DNA of 64,000 nt from Megascapheus bottae (lineage: Eukaryota > Chordata > Mammalia > Rodentia > Geomyidae). This document shows positions 27,691 through 41,039 of this stretch, piece by piece. The notes under the pieces were generated by a model. That model searched no databases. It saw nothing but the letters and a program-made list of their open reading frames with translations, and was not told the origin of the DNA. Positions within the stretch are counted from its first letter, which is position 1; each line of letters starts with the position of its first letter. The DNA is taken from assembly GCA_024803745.1 (NCBI GenBank), contig JANJXV010000048.1:3982501-4046500 (forward strand), written 5' to 3'. The position numbers and the translations under genes are program-made.

Positions 27691-30600
27691 CTTACCCTAA
27701 CCCTAACCCTAACCCTAACCCCTAACCCTAACCCTTAATCTAACCCTAACCCTAACCGTAAGCCTTACTCTTACCCTAAACCTAAACCTAACTCTAACCC
27801 TAACCCTAAGCCTAACCCAAACCCTTGCACTTACACTAACCCTAACAATAATCCTCACCCTAACCCTAACCCTAACCCCTAACCCTAACATTAACCGTAA
27901 CCTTTACTCTAACCCTAACACTAACCCTAACCGTAACCCTAACCCTTACTCTTACCCTAAACCTAACCCTAAACCTAACCCTAACCCTAACCCTAACCCA
28001 TAACTCTAACCCTAACCCTAAATTTTCCCCTTGCCCTAACCCTAAACCTAGCCTGAACACTTACCCTAACCCTAACCCTAAACTTTCCCCTTACCCTAAC
28101 CCTAACCCTAAGCAGAACACTTACCCTAACCCTAACCCTAACCCTTACTCTAACACTTATCCTAAACCTAACCCAAACCCTAACACTTACCCTTAAACGA
28201 ACACTAACCCTAACCCTAACCCTAAACCTTACCCTAATCCTAACGTTAACCCTTACCCTAACCCTAACCCTAAACCCTAACCCCTAACCCTAACCCTTAA
28301 CCTAACTGTAACCCTAACCCTAAGCCTTAACCTTACCCTAACCCTAAACCTAAATCTAACCCTAACCCAAACCCAAACCCTAACCCTTACCCTAAGCCTA
28401 AACCTCACCATTATCGTAACCCTAACCCTAATCTTAACCCTAACCCTAACCCTAACCCTAACCCTAACTCTAACCCTAACCCTCACTCTAATCCTAAACT
28501 TAACCCATACCCTAAATCTAACCCTAACCCTAACCCTTACTCTAACACTTATCCTAAACCTAACCCTAACCATAACACTTACACTTACCCGAACGCTAAA
28601 CCTAACCCTAACCCTAACCCTTACCCTAATCCTAATCTTAACAGTTACCCTAACCCTAACCCCTAACCCTAACCCTTAACCTAACCCTAACCCTAACCCT
28701 AACCCTAAGCCTTACCCTTACCCTAACCATAAACCTAACACTAACCCTAACCCAAACCCTAGCCCTAACACTTACCCTAAGCCTAACCCTCACCATTACC
28801 CTAACCCTAACCCTAACCTTAACCCTAACACTAACCCTAAGCCTAACCCTTACCCTTACCATAAACCTAACCCTAAACCTTACCCTTACCCTAACACTAA
28901 CCCTAAACCTAACCCTAAACCCAACCCTAAACCTAACCCTAAACCTAACACTAACCCTTGCCCTTACACTAACCCTAACATTAAACCTCACCCTAACCCT
29001 AACCCTAACCCCTAACCCTAACCCTAACCCTAACCTTTACCCTTACCCTAACCCTACCCCTAACCCTAACCAGAACACTTACCCTTACCCTAACCCTAAC
29101 GCTAACCAGAACACTTACCCTAACCCTAAACCTAACCCTAACCCTAACCCGTACCCGTACCCTTAGCCTAACCCTAACCCTAACCCTAACCCTAACCATA
29201 ACCCTAAACCTAACCCTAAACCTAAATCTACACCTAACCCTAACCCTTACCCTACTCCTAACCTTAACCCCAACACTACACCTAACACTAACCCTTAACC
29301 TTACCCAAACCCTAACCCTAAACATAAGCCTAACCCTAACCATAACCATAACCCTAACCCTTACCTTACCCTAACCCTAATCCTAACCCTAACTCTGACC
29401 CTTACGCTAACGCTAACTCTAAAACTAATCCTAACCCTAACCTTAACCCTAACCATTACCCTTACCCTAACCCTATCTTTAACCTTAACCCTTACCCTAA
29501 CCCTAACCCTAACCCTAAAATTTACCCTAACCCTAACCCTAACCCTAACCGTAACCCTAACCTTAACACTTACCCCAATCCGAACCCTAAACCTAATCCT
29601 AACCCTTACCCTAACCCTAACCCTAAAATTTACCCTAACCCTAACACCTAACCCTAACCCTTAACCTAAACCTAAACCTAACCCTAACCCTTACCCTTAC
29701 CCTAACCCTAAACCTAACCCTAACCCTAACCCTTGCCATTACACTAACCCTAACATTAAACCTCACCCTAAACCTAACCCTAACCCCTAACCCTAACCCT
29801 AACCCTAACCTTTACCCTTACCCTAACCCTAACCCTAACCCTAACCAGAACACTAACCCTAACCCTAAACCTTACCCTTTCCCTAACCCTAACCCTAAAT
29901 CTTACCCTAACCCTAATCCTAACCCAAAACTTAACTCTAACCCTAACCCTAACCCTAAGCCTTACCCTTACCCTAACCCTAAACCTAACTCTAACCCTAA
30001 TCCTAACCCTAACCCTAACCCTTACCCTAAGCCTAACACTAACCCTTACCGTAACCCTAACCCTAACCTTAACCCTAACCCTAACCCTAACCTTAAACCT
30101 TACCCTTACCGTAACCCTAACCTTAACCCTAACCCTATCCCTAATGCTAACCCTAACCCTAACATCTACCCTAACCCTAAACCTAAACCTCACCCTAACC
30201 CTAACACTAAACCTAAACATAACCCTAACCCTAACCCTAAAACTTGCACTTACACTAACCCTAATATTAAACCTCACCCTAACCCTAACCCTAACAACTA
30301 ACCCTAACCCTAACCCTAACCTTTACTCTTACCCTAACACTAAACCTAACCCCTACCCTAACCAGAACACTTACCCTAACCCTAACCCTAACCCTTCCCT
30401 TATCCATACCCTAACCCTAAACCTAACCCTAACCCTAAACCTAACCCTTAGCCTTACCCTTAGCCTAACCCTAACCCTAACCCTAAACCTTATTCTTACC
30501 CTAAACCTAACCTTAAACCTTACCCTAAACCTAACCCTAATACTAACCCTAACCCTAACCCTTACCCTTACCTTAACCCTAACCCTAACCCTAAGCCTAA

Positions 30601-31791
30601 CCCTAGCACATACCCTTACCCTAACCCTAACCCTAACCCTAACCGTAACCCTAAACCTAACCCTAAACCTAACTCTAAACCTAACCCTAACCCTTACCCT
30701 GACCCTAACCTTAACCCCAACACTACACCTAACCCTAACCCTTACCCTTACCCTTACCCTAACCCTAACCCTAAACATAACCCTAACCCTAACCATAACC
30801 ATAACCCTAACCCTTACCCTAACCCTAACCTTAATCCTAACCCTAAATCTTACCCTTACGCTAACCCTAACTCTAAAACTAATCCTAACCCTAACCTTAA
30901 CCCTAACCCTTACCCTTACCCTAACCCTAAACTTAACCCTAACCTTTACCCTTACCCTAACCCTAACACTAACACTTATACTAACCCTAATCCTAACCAT
31001 AACCCTAACCCTAACACTTACCCTAACCCGAAACCTAACACTAACCCTAACCCTAACCCTTAACCTAACCCTAACCCTAACCCTAAACCTTACCCTAACC
31101 CGAACCCTAGCCCTAACACCTAACCCTAACCCTTAACCTAAACCTAAACCTAACCCTAACCCTTACCCTTACCCTAACCCTAAACCTAACTCTAACACTA
31201 AACCTAACACTAACCCTAAGCCTAACGCTTACCCTAACCCTAAGCCTAAACCTTACCCTAAGCCTAACCCTAACCCTTACCCTAACCCTAACCCTAACCC
31301 TAACCCTAACCCTAAAACTTACCCTAAACCTAACCCTAACACTAATCCTAACCCTAACCTTAACCCTAACCCTAACCCTAACCCTTGCGCTTACCCTAAC
31401 CCTAACAATAAACCTAACACTAACCCTAACCCTAACCCTAACCATAACCCTAACCCTAAACCTAACCCTAACCCTAATCCTAACCCAAACCTTAACTCTG
31501 ACCCTAACCCTAACCCTAACCCTAACCCTAATCCTAACCCTAACCTTAACCCTAACCCTAACCCTAACCCTTGCGCTTACCCTAACCCTAACAATAAACC
31601 TAACCCTAACCTAACCCTAACCCTAACCCTAACCCTTACCCTAATCCTAACCCTAACCCTAACATCTACCCTAACCCTAACCCTACACCTAACCCTTAAC
31701 CTAACCCTAAACCTAACCCTTACCCTAACCCTAACCCTAACCCTAAAACTTACCCTAACCCTAACCCTAAACCTAACCCTAACACTAATCC
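27690..31791. repeat. Module F (second half of E1)
   Basis: This part differs from module D and carries its own markers: AATTTTCCCCTTGCCC near 28,020, phase-shift signatures at 28,281 and 28,660, the CCCGTA doublet near 29,150, CCCCAACACTACACC at 29,268 and 30,715, CCAGAACAC at 29,070, 29,106, 29,845 and 30,362, TAGCACATACC at 30,604, and TTGCGCTTACCC at 31,385 and 31,571. Related but diverged copies occur at about 39,750-42,720, 47,000-47,500 and 53,200-57,200. No gene is seen. Confidence 0.75.
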
Positions 31792-31810
31792 TAACGCTAA
31801 CCTTAACCCT
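31785..31810. other. E1/E2 duplication junction (26-bp shared tract)
   Basis: Bases to the left match the end of E2 (39,739 region) and bases to the right match the start of E1 (23,843 region). The 26 bp in between are common to all three sites apart from one base: A at 23,854, G at 31,796 and C at 39,750. The tandem copy therefore joined two sites that already shared this string, as expected for unequal homologous exchange or replication slippage. Confidence 0.85.
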
Positions 31811-34800
31811 TACCCGTACCTTAACCCTAACCGTAAACCTATCCCTAACCCTAGCACATACCCTTACCCTAACCCTAACCCTAACCCTAAACCTAACCCT
31901 AAACCTAAACCTAACCTTAACCCTAACCATAACCCTAACCCTTACAATATCCCTAACCATAATATTAACCCTAACTCTAACCTTTACCCTAACCCTAACT
32001 CTAAAACTAATGCTAACCCTAACCTTAACCCTAACCCTTACCCTTACCCTAACCCTAACCTTAACCCTAATCCTTACCCTTACCCTAACCCTAACCCTAA
32101 CACTTATCCTAACAATACCCCTAACCCTAACCCTAACCCTAACCCTAAACCTAACCCTAACGCTAACCCTTACCCTAATCCTAACCCTAACCCTTAACCT
32201 AACCGTAATCCTAACCCTAACCACTAAACCTAACCCTTAACTTAACCCTAACCCTAACTCTAACCATTAACCTTACCCTAACCCAAAACCTAACCCTAAC
32301 CTAAGCCTAACCCTAACGCTAACCCTAACCCTAAACCTAACCCAAACCCTAAACCTTACCCTAACCCTAACACTAAACATAACCCTAACCCTAACGCTAA
32401 CCCTATCCCTATACCTAACTCTAACCCTAAACCTTACCCTAACCCTAACACTAAACCTAACCCTAACCCTAATCCTAACCCCTAACGCTAAAACTAACCC
32501 TAACCCTAACCCTAACACTTACCCTTACCCTAATCATAACCCTAACCCTAACACTTACCCTAACCCTAACCCTAACCCTAACCCTAACCCTAACCCTAAC
32601 CCTTACCCTAACCCCTAAACCTAATACTTACCCTTACCCCAAACCTAACCCTAACCCTTACCATAACCCTAACCCTAACCCTTACCCATCCCTAACCCTA
32701 ACCCTAACTCCTAACCCTAACCCTTAACCTAACACTAACCTTAACCCTAAACCTAAACTTTACCCTTACTGTAAGCCTAAACCTAACTGTAACCCTAACC
32801 CTAATCCTAACCCTAACCCTAACCCTAACCTTAACCCTAACCCTAACCCTTACCCTTACCTAACCCTAACCCTAAACCTAACCCTAACCCTAAGCTTAAC
32901 CCTAGCCTTAACCCTAACCCTAAACCTAATCCTTACCCTTTCCCTAACCCTAACCCTAAACCTAACAGTAACCCTAACCCTAATCCTAACCCTAACCCTT
33001 ACTCTACCCTAACCCTAACGATAACCCTAACCAATAAGCCTAACCCTAACCCTAACCTTAAACCTTACCCTTATCCTAACCCTAACCCTAACCCTAACCC
33101 TTACTCTTACCCTTACCCTAAACCCTACCCTAACCCTAATGCTACTCCTAACCATTACCCTAACCCTAAACCTAACCTTAACCCTTACCCTTACCCTAAC
33201 ACTAAACCTAACCTTAACCCTAACCCTAAACCTAACCCTTACCCTTATCCTAACCCTAAACCTAACGCTAACCCTAACCCTAAACCTAAACCTTACCCTT
33301 ACCATAAACCTAACCCTAACCCTTACCCTAAACCTAACCAAACCCTAACCCTTACCCTTAAGTTAACCCTATCCCTAACCCTTACCCTTACCCTAACGCT
33401 ATCCCTAACCCTAACCCTAACCCTTACACTTACCCTAACCCTAACCTTAACCCCAACCCTAAACCTAACCCTAACCATAACCCTATCCCTTACTCTTACC
33501 CTAAATCTAACCCTAAACCTAACCCTAACCCGAACCCTAACCTTTACCTTGACCCAAACCCTAATCCTAACCCTAACCCTTACCCTTAACCTAACCCTAA
33601 CCCTAACCCTAACCGTAACCCCTAAGCCTAACCCTAAGCCTAACGCAAACCCTTACACTTATCCTAACCCTAACCCTAAACCTAACCCTAACCCTTACCC
33701 TCACCCTAACCCTAAACCTATCCTTAACCCTAACCCTAACCCTAAACCTTACCCTTACCCTAACCCTAAACCTAACGCTAAACCTTATCCTTGCCCTAAC
33801 CCTAACCCTAAACCTTACTCTAAACCTAACCCTAATCCTAACCCTTACTCTTACCTTAACCCTAAACCTAACCCTAAAACTTACCCTTACCCTAATGCTA
33901 ACAATAACCCTAACCCTAACACATATCCTTACCCTAACCCTAACCCTAACCCTAACCGTAACCCTAACCCTAACCCTAACCCCAACCCTAACCCTAATCT
34001 TTACCCTTACCCTTACCCTAACCCTAAAGTTAACCCCAGCTCTAAAACTAACCCTTACCCTAACCATTCCCCTAACCACAACCCTAACCTTAACCCTAAC
34101 CCTTACCCTTACCCTTACCCTAACCCTAACCCTAACCCTAACACTTACCCTTACCCTAAGCCTAACCCTAACCCTAACCCTTACCCTTACCCTAACCAAC
34201 CCTAAACCTAACCCTAACACTTACCCTTACCCTAACCCTAACCCAAAACCTTACCCTTATCCTAACACTAACCCTAAACCTTACTCTAAACCTAACCCTA
34301 AACCTAACCCTAACCCTAACCCTAAACCTAAACTTAACCCTAACCCTAACCCTAACTCTAACCCTTACCCTAACCATTCCCCTAACACTAACCCTAACCA
34401 TAACCCTAACCCTTACCCTTACCCTTACCCTAACCCTAACCCTAAACCTAACCCTAACACTTACCCTTAGCCTAACCCTAACCCTAAACCTTACCCTTAT
34501 CCTAACACTAACTCTAAACCTTACTCTAAACCTAACCCAAAACCTAACCCTAACCCTAACCCTAAACATAACCCTAACCCTTACCCTAAAACTAACCCTT
34601 ACCTTACCCTAACCCTAACCCGAACCCTAACCAGAACACTTACCCTAACCCTAACCCTAACCCGTACCCTTACCCTTACCCTAACCCTAAACCTAACCCT
34701 AACCCTAACCCTAACCCTTACCCTTACCCTTAGCCTACCCTAACCCTAACCCTAAACCTTATCCTTACCCTAAACCTAACCCTAAAACTTACCCTAGACC

Positions 34801-37800
34801 TAACCCTAATCCTAACACTAAACCTAACCCTTACCCTTACCTTAACCCTAACCGTAAACCTAACCCTAACCCTAGCACATACCCTTACCCTAACCCTAAC
34901 CCTAACCCTAAAAGTAACCCTAAACCTAACCCTAAACCTAAACCTAACCCTAATCCTAACCATAACCCTAACCCTTGCAATATCCCTAACCATAATCCTA
35001 ACCCTAACTCTTACCTTTACCCTAACCCTAACTCTAAAACTAATTCGAACCCTAACCTTAACCCTAACCCTTACCCTTATCCTAACCCTAACCTTAAACC
35101 TAAACCTTACCCTTACCCTAACCCTAACAATAACACTTATCCTAACCCTAAACCTAACCCTAACCCTTACCCTAAGCCTAACCCTAACCCTAATCCTTAC
35201 CCTTACCCTAACCCTAACCCTTACCCTAACCCTAACCCTAAACCTTACCCTTACCCTAACACTAACCCTAAACCTTACTCTAACCCTAACCCTAAACCTA
35301 AACCTAACCCTTAACCTAAACCTAACCCTAACCCTAACCCTTACCCTTACCTTAACCCTAACCCTAACCCTAAACCTGACCCTTAACCTTACCCTAACGG
35401 TAACCCTAACCCTAACCCTAACCCTAACCAGAACACTTACCCTTACCCTAACCCTAACCCTAACCCTTACCCTTACCCTTACCCTAACCCTAAACCTAAC
35501 CCTAACCCTAACCCTAACCCTTACCCTTACCCTTAGCCTACCCTAACCCTAACCCAAAACCTAATCCTTACCCTAAACCTAACCCTAAAACTTACCCTAA
35601 ACCTAACCCTAATCCTAACCCTAAACCAAACCCTTACCCTAACCCTAACCCTAACCCTAACCCCTAACCCTAACCCTTAATCTAACCCTAACCCTAACCG
35701 TAAGCCTTACTCTTACCCTAAACCTAAACCTAACTCTAACCCTAACCCTAAGCCTAACCCAAACCCTTGCACTTACACTAACCCTAACAATAATCCTCAC
35801 CCTAACCCTAACCCTAACCCCTAACCCTAACATTAACCGTAACCTTTACTCTAACCCTAACACTAACCCTAACCGTAACCCTAACCCTTACTCTTACCCT
35901 AAACCTAACCCTAAACCTAACCCTAACCCTAACCCTAACCCATAACTCTAACCCTAACCCTAAATTTTCCCCTTGCCCTAACCCTAAACCTAGCCTGAAC
36001 ACTTACCCTAACCCTAACCCTAAACTTTCCCCTTACCCTAACCCTAACCCTAAGCAGAACACTTACCCTAACCCTAACCCTAACCCTTACTCTAACACTT
36101 ATCCTAAACCTAACCCAAACCCTAACACTTACCCTTAAACGAACACTAACCCTAACCCTAACCCTAAACCTTACCCTAATCCTAACGTTAACCCTTACCC
36201 TAACCCTAACCCTAAACCCTAACCCCTAACCCTAACCCTTAACCTAACTGTAACCCTAACCCTAAGCCTTAACCTTACCCTAACCCTAAACCTAAATCTA
36301 ACCCTAACCCAAACCCAAACCCTAACCCTTACCCTAAGCCTAAACCTCACCATTATCGTAACCCTAACCCTAATCTTAACCCTAACCCTAACCCTAACCC
36401 TAACCCTAACTCTAACCCTAACCCTCACTCTAATCCTAAACTTAACCCATACCCTAAATCTAACCCTAACCCTAACTCTTACTCTAACAGTTATCCTAAA
36501 CCTAACCCTAACCATAACACTTACACTTACCCGAACGCTAAACCTAACCCTAACCCTAACCCTTACCCTAATCCTAATCTTAACAGTTACCCTAACCCTA
36601 ACCCCTAACCCTAACCCTTAACCTAACCCTAACCCTAACCCTAACCCTAAGCCTTACCCTTACCCTAACCATAAACCTAACACTAACCCTAACCCAAACC
36701 CTAGCCCTAACACTTACCCTAAGCCTAACCCTCACCATTACCCTAACCCTAACCCTAACCTTAACCCTAACACTAACCCTAAGCCTAACCCTTACCCTTA
36801 CCATAAACCTAACCCTAAACCTTACCCTTACCCTAACACTAACCCTAAACCTAACCCTAAACCCAACCCTAAACCTAACCCTAAACCTAACACTAACCCT
36901 TGCCCTTACACTAACCCTAACATTAAACCTCACCCTAACCCTAACCCTAACCCCTAACCCTAACCCTAACCCTAACCTTTACCCTTACCCTAACCCTACC
37001 CCTAACCCTAACCAGAACACTTACCCTTACCCTAACCCTAACGCTAACCAGAACACTTACCCTAACCCTAAACCTAACCCTAACCCTAACCCGTACCCGT
37101 ACCCGTACCCTTAGCCTAACCCTAACCCTAACCCTAACCCTAACCATAACCCTAAACCTAACCCTAAACCTAAATCTACACCTAACCCTAACCCTTACCC
37201 TACTCCTAACCTTAACCCCAACACTACACCTAACACTAACCCTTAACCTTACCCAAACCCTAACCCTAAACATAAGCCTAACCCTAACCATAACCATAAC
37301 CCTAACCCTTACCTTACCCTAACCCTAATCCTAACCCTAACTCTGACCCTTACGCTAACGCTAACTCTAAAACTAATCCTAACCCTAACCTTAACCCTAA
37401 CCATTACCCTTACCCTAACCCTATCTTTAACCTTAACCCTTACCCTAACCCTAACCCTAACCCTAAAATTTACCCTAACCCTAACCCTAACCCTAACCGT
37501 AACCCTAACCTTAACACTTACCCCAATCCGAACCCTAAACCTAATCCTAACCCTTACCCTAACCCTAACCCTAAAATTTACCCTAACCCTAACACCTAAC
37601 CCTAACCCTTAACCTAAACCTAAACCTAACCCTAACCCTTACCCTTACCCTAACCCTAAACCTAACCCTAACCCTAACCCTTGCCATTACACTAACCCTA
37701 ACATTAAACCTCACCCTAAACCTAACCCTAACCCCTAACCCTAACCCTAACCCTAACCTTTACCCTTACCCTAACCCTAACCCTAACCCTAACCAGAACA

Positions 37801-39745
37801 CTAACCCTAACCCTAAACCTTACCCTTTCCCTAACCCTAACCCTAAATCTTACCCTAACCCTAATCCTAACCCAAAACTTAACTCTAACCCTAACCCTAA
37901 CCCTAAGCCTTACCCTTACCCTAACCCTAAACCTAACTCTAACCCTAATCCTAACCCTAACCCTAACCCTTACCCTAAGCCTAACACTAACCCTTACCGT
38001 AACCCTAACCCTAACCTTAACCCTAACCCTAACCCTAACCTTAAACCTTACCCTTACCGTAACCCTAACCTTAACCCTAACCCTATCCCTAATGCTAACC
38101 CTAACCCTAACATCTACCCTAACCCTAAACCTAAACCTCACCCTAACCCTAACACTAAACCTAAACATAACCCTAACCCTAACCCTAAAACTTGCACTTA
38201 CACTAACCCTAATATTAAACCTCACCCTAACCCTAACCCTAACAACTAACCCTAACCCTAACCCTAACCTTTACTCTTACCCTAACACTAAACCTAACCC
38301 CTACCCTAACCAGAACACTTACCCTAACCCTAACCCTAACCCTTCCCTTATCCATACCCTAACCCTAAACCTAACCCTAACCCTAAACCTAACCCTTAGC
38401 CTTACCCTTAGCCTAACCCTAACCCTAACCCTAAACCTTATTCTTACCCTAAACCTAACCTTAAACCTTACCCTAAACCTAACCCTAATACTAACCCTAA
38501 CCCTAACCCTTACCCTTACCTTAACCCTAACCCTAACCCTAAGCCTAACCCTAGCACATACCCTTACCCTAACCCTAACCCTAACCCTAACCGTAACCCT
38601 AAACCTAACCCTAAACCTAACTCTAAACCTAACCCTAACCCTTACCCTGACCCTAACCTTAACCCCAACACTACACCTAACCCTAACCCTTACCCTTACC
38701 CTTACCCTAACCCTAACCCTAAACATAACCCTAACCCTAACCATAACCATAACCCTAACCCTTACCCTAACCCTAACCTTAATCCTAACCCTAAATCTTA
38801 CCCTTACGCTAACCCTAACTCTAAAACTAATCCTAACCCTAACCTTAACCCTAACCCTTACCCTTACCCTAACCCTAAACTTAACCCTAACCTTTACCCT
38901 TACCCTAACCCTAACACTAACACTTATACTAACCCTAATCCTAACCATAACCCTAACCCTAACACTTACCCTAACCCGAAACCTAACACTAACCCTAACC
39001 CTAACCCTTAACCTAACCCTAACCCTAACCCTAAACCTTACCCTAACCCGAACCCTAGCCCTAACACCTAACCCTAACCCTTAACCTAAACCTAAACCTA
39101 ACCCTAACCCTTACCCTTACCCTAACCCTAAACCTAACTCTAACACTAAACCTAACACTAACCCTAAGCCTAACGCTTACCCTAACCCTAAGCCTAAACC
39201 TTACCCTAAGCCTAACCCTAACCCTTACCCTAACCCTAACCCTAACCCTAACCCTAACCCTAACCCTAAAACTTACCCTAAACCTAACCCTAACACTAAT
39301 CCTAACCCTAACCTTAACCCTAACCCTAACCCTAACCCTTGCGCTTACCCTAACCCTAACAATAAACCTAACACTAACCCTAACCCTAACCCTAACCATA
39401 ACCCTAACCCTAAACCTAACCCTAACCCTAATCCTAACCCAAACCTTAACTCTGACCCTAACCCTAACCCTAACCCTAACCCTAATCCTAACCCTAACCT
39501 TAACCCTAACCCTAACCCTAACCCTTGCGCTTACCCTAACCCTAACAATAAACCTAACCCTAACCTAACCCTAACCCTAACCCTAACCCTTACCCTAATC
39601 CTAACCCTAACCCTAACATCTACCCTAACCCTAACCCTACACCTAACCCTTAACCTAACCCTAAACCTAACCCTTACCCTAACCCTAACCCTAACCCTAA
39701 AACTTACCCTAACCCTAACCCTAAACCTAACCCTAACACTAATCC
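31792..39745. repeat. E2: second copy of the ~7.94-kb tandem duplication
   Basis: Differences from E1 found by eye are very few: CACTTA for CCCTTA near 33,656; CTCTTA for CCCTTA near 36,478 and CAGTTA for CACTTA near 36,490; three instead of two CCCGTA units near 37,091 (+6 bp); one extra CCCTAA near 39,240 (+6 bp). Module D unit 4 lies at 32,478-35,632 and module F at 35,632-39,745. Such identity in a fast-changing satellite implies a very recent duplication or an assembly artefact. Confidence 0.95.
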
Positions 39746-41039
39746 TAACCCTAACCTTAACCCTAACCCTAACCCTAACCCTTGCGCTTACCCTAACCCT
39801 AACAATAAACCTAACACAAACCCTAACCCTAACCCTAACCCTAACCCTAACCTTTACTCTTACCATAACACTAACCCTAACCCTAACCATAACCAGAACA
39901 CTTACCCTAACCCTAACCCTTCCTTACCCTTACCCTAACCCTAAACCTAACTCTAACCCTAACCCTAACCCTTACCCTTACCCTTAGCCTAACCCTAACC
40001 CTAACCCTAAACCTTATCCTTAACCTAAACCTAACCTTAAACCTTACCCTAAACCTAACCATAATCCTAACCCTAACCCTAACCCTTACCCTTAACTTAA
40101 CCCTAACCCTAACCCTAACCCTAACCCTAGCACATACCATTACCCTAACCCTAACCCTAACCCTAACCGTAACCCTAAACCTAACCCTAAACCTAAATCT
40201 AAACCTAACCATAACCCTTAACCTGACCCTAACCTTAACCCCAACACTACACCTAAGCCTAACCCTTACCCTTACCCTTACCCTAACCCTAACCCTAAAC
40301 ATAACCCTAACCCTAACCATAACCCTAACCCTTACCCTTACCCTAACCCTAACCCTAATCCTAACCCTAAATCTTACCCTTATGCTAACCCTAACTCTAA
40401 AACTAATCCTAACACTAACCTTAACCCTAACCCTTACCCTTACCCTAACCCTAACCTTAAACCTAACCCTTACCATAACCCTAACACTAACACTTATACT
40501 AACCCTAACCCTAACCCAAACCCTCACCCTAACACTTATCCTAAACCGAAACCGAAACCTAACCCTAACCCTAACCCTTAACCTAAACCTAACCCTAAAC
40601 TTAAACCTTACCCTAACCCGAACCCTAGCCCTAACACCTAACCCTAACCCTTAACCTAAACCTAAACCTAACCCTAACCCTTACCCTAACCCTAAACCTA
40701 ACTCTAACACTAAACCTAACACTAACCCTAAGCCTAACCCTTACACTAACCCTAAGCCTAAACCTTACCCTAAGCCTAACCCTAACCCTTACCCTAACCC
40801 TAACCCTAACCCTAACCCTAAAACTTACCCTAACCCTAACCCTAAACCTAACCCTAACACTAATCCTAACCCTAACCTTAACCCTAACCCTAACCCTAAC
40901 CCTTGCACTTACCCTAACCCTAACAATAAACCTAACACTAACCCTAACCCTAACCCTAACCCTAACCCTAACCCTAACCTTAACCCTAACCCTAACCCTA
41001 ACCATAACCCTTACCCTTACCGTAACCCTAACCCTAAAC

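Larger units (their letters stand above)
23850..31791. repeat. E1: first copy of a nearly identical ~7.94-kb tandem duplication
   Basis: Every rare variant checked recurs 7,942 bp downstream in the left part, 7,948 bp after about 29,160, and 7,954 bp after about 31,300. The copy begins inside module D unit 3, takes in D unit 4 (24,536-27,690) and then module F (27,690-31,791). All long frames inside it recur in E2 with almost no residue change. No gene is seen. Confidence 0.95.

Noticed and set aside
28015..28100. AATTTTCCCC and AACTTTCCCC strings as a possible inserted non-repeat element
   Set aside because: They are short variant hexamers that keep the surrounding pattern; no target-site duplication, inverted ends or unique core is present.
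30144..31136. 330-codon plus-strand frame repeated identically at 38,092-39,084, suggesting conservation of a coding sequence
   Set aside because: Identity comes from the recent E1/E2 duplication of the whole segment, not from selection on the frame; surrounding bases are equally identical.
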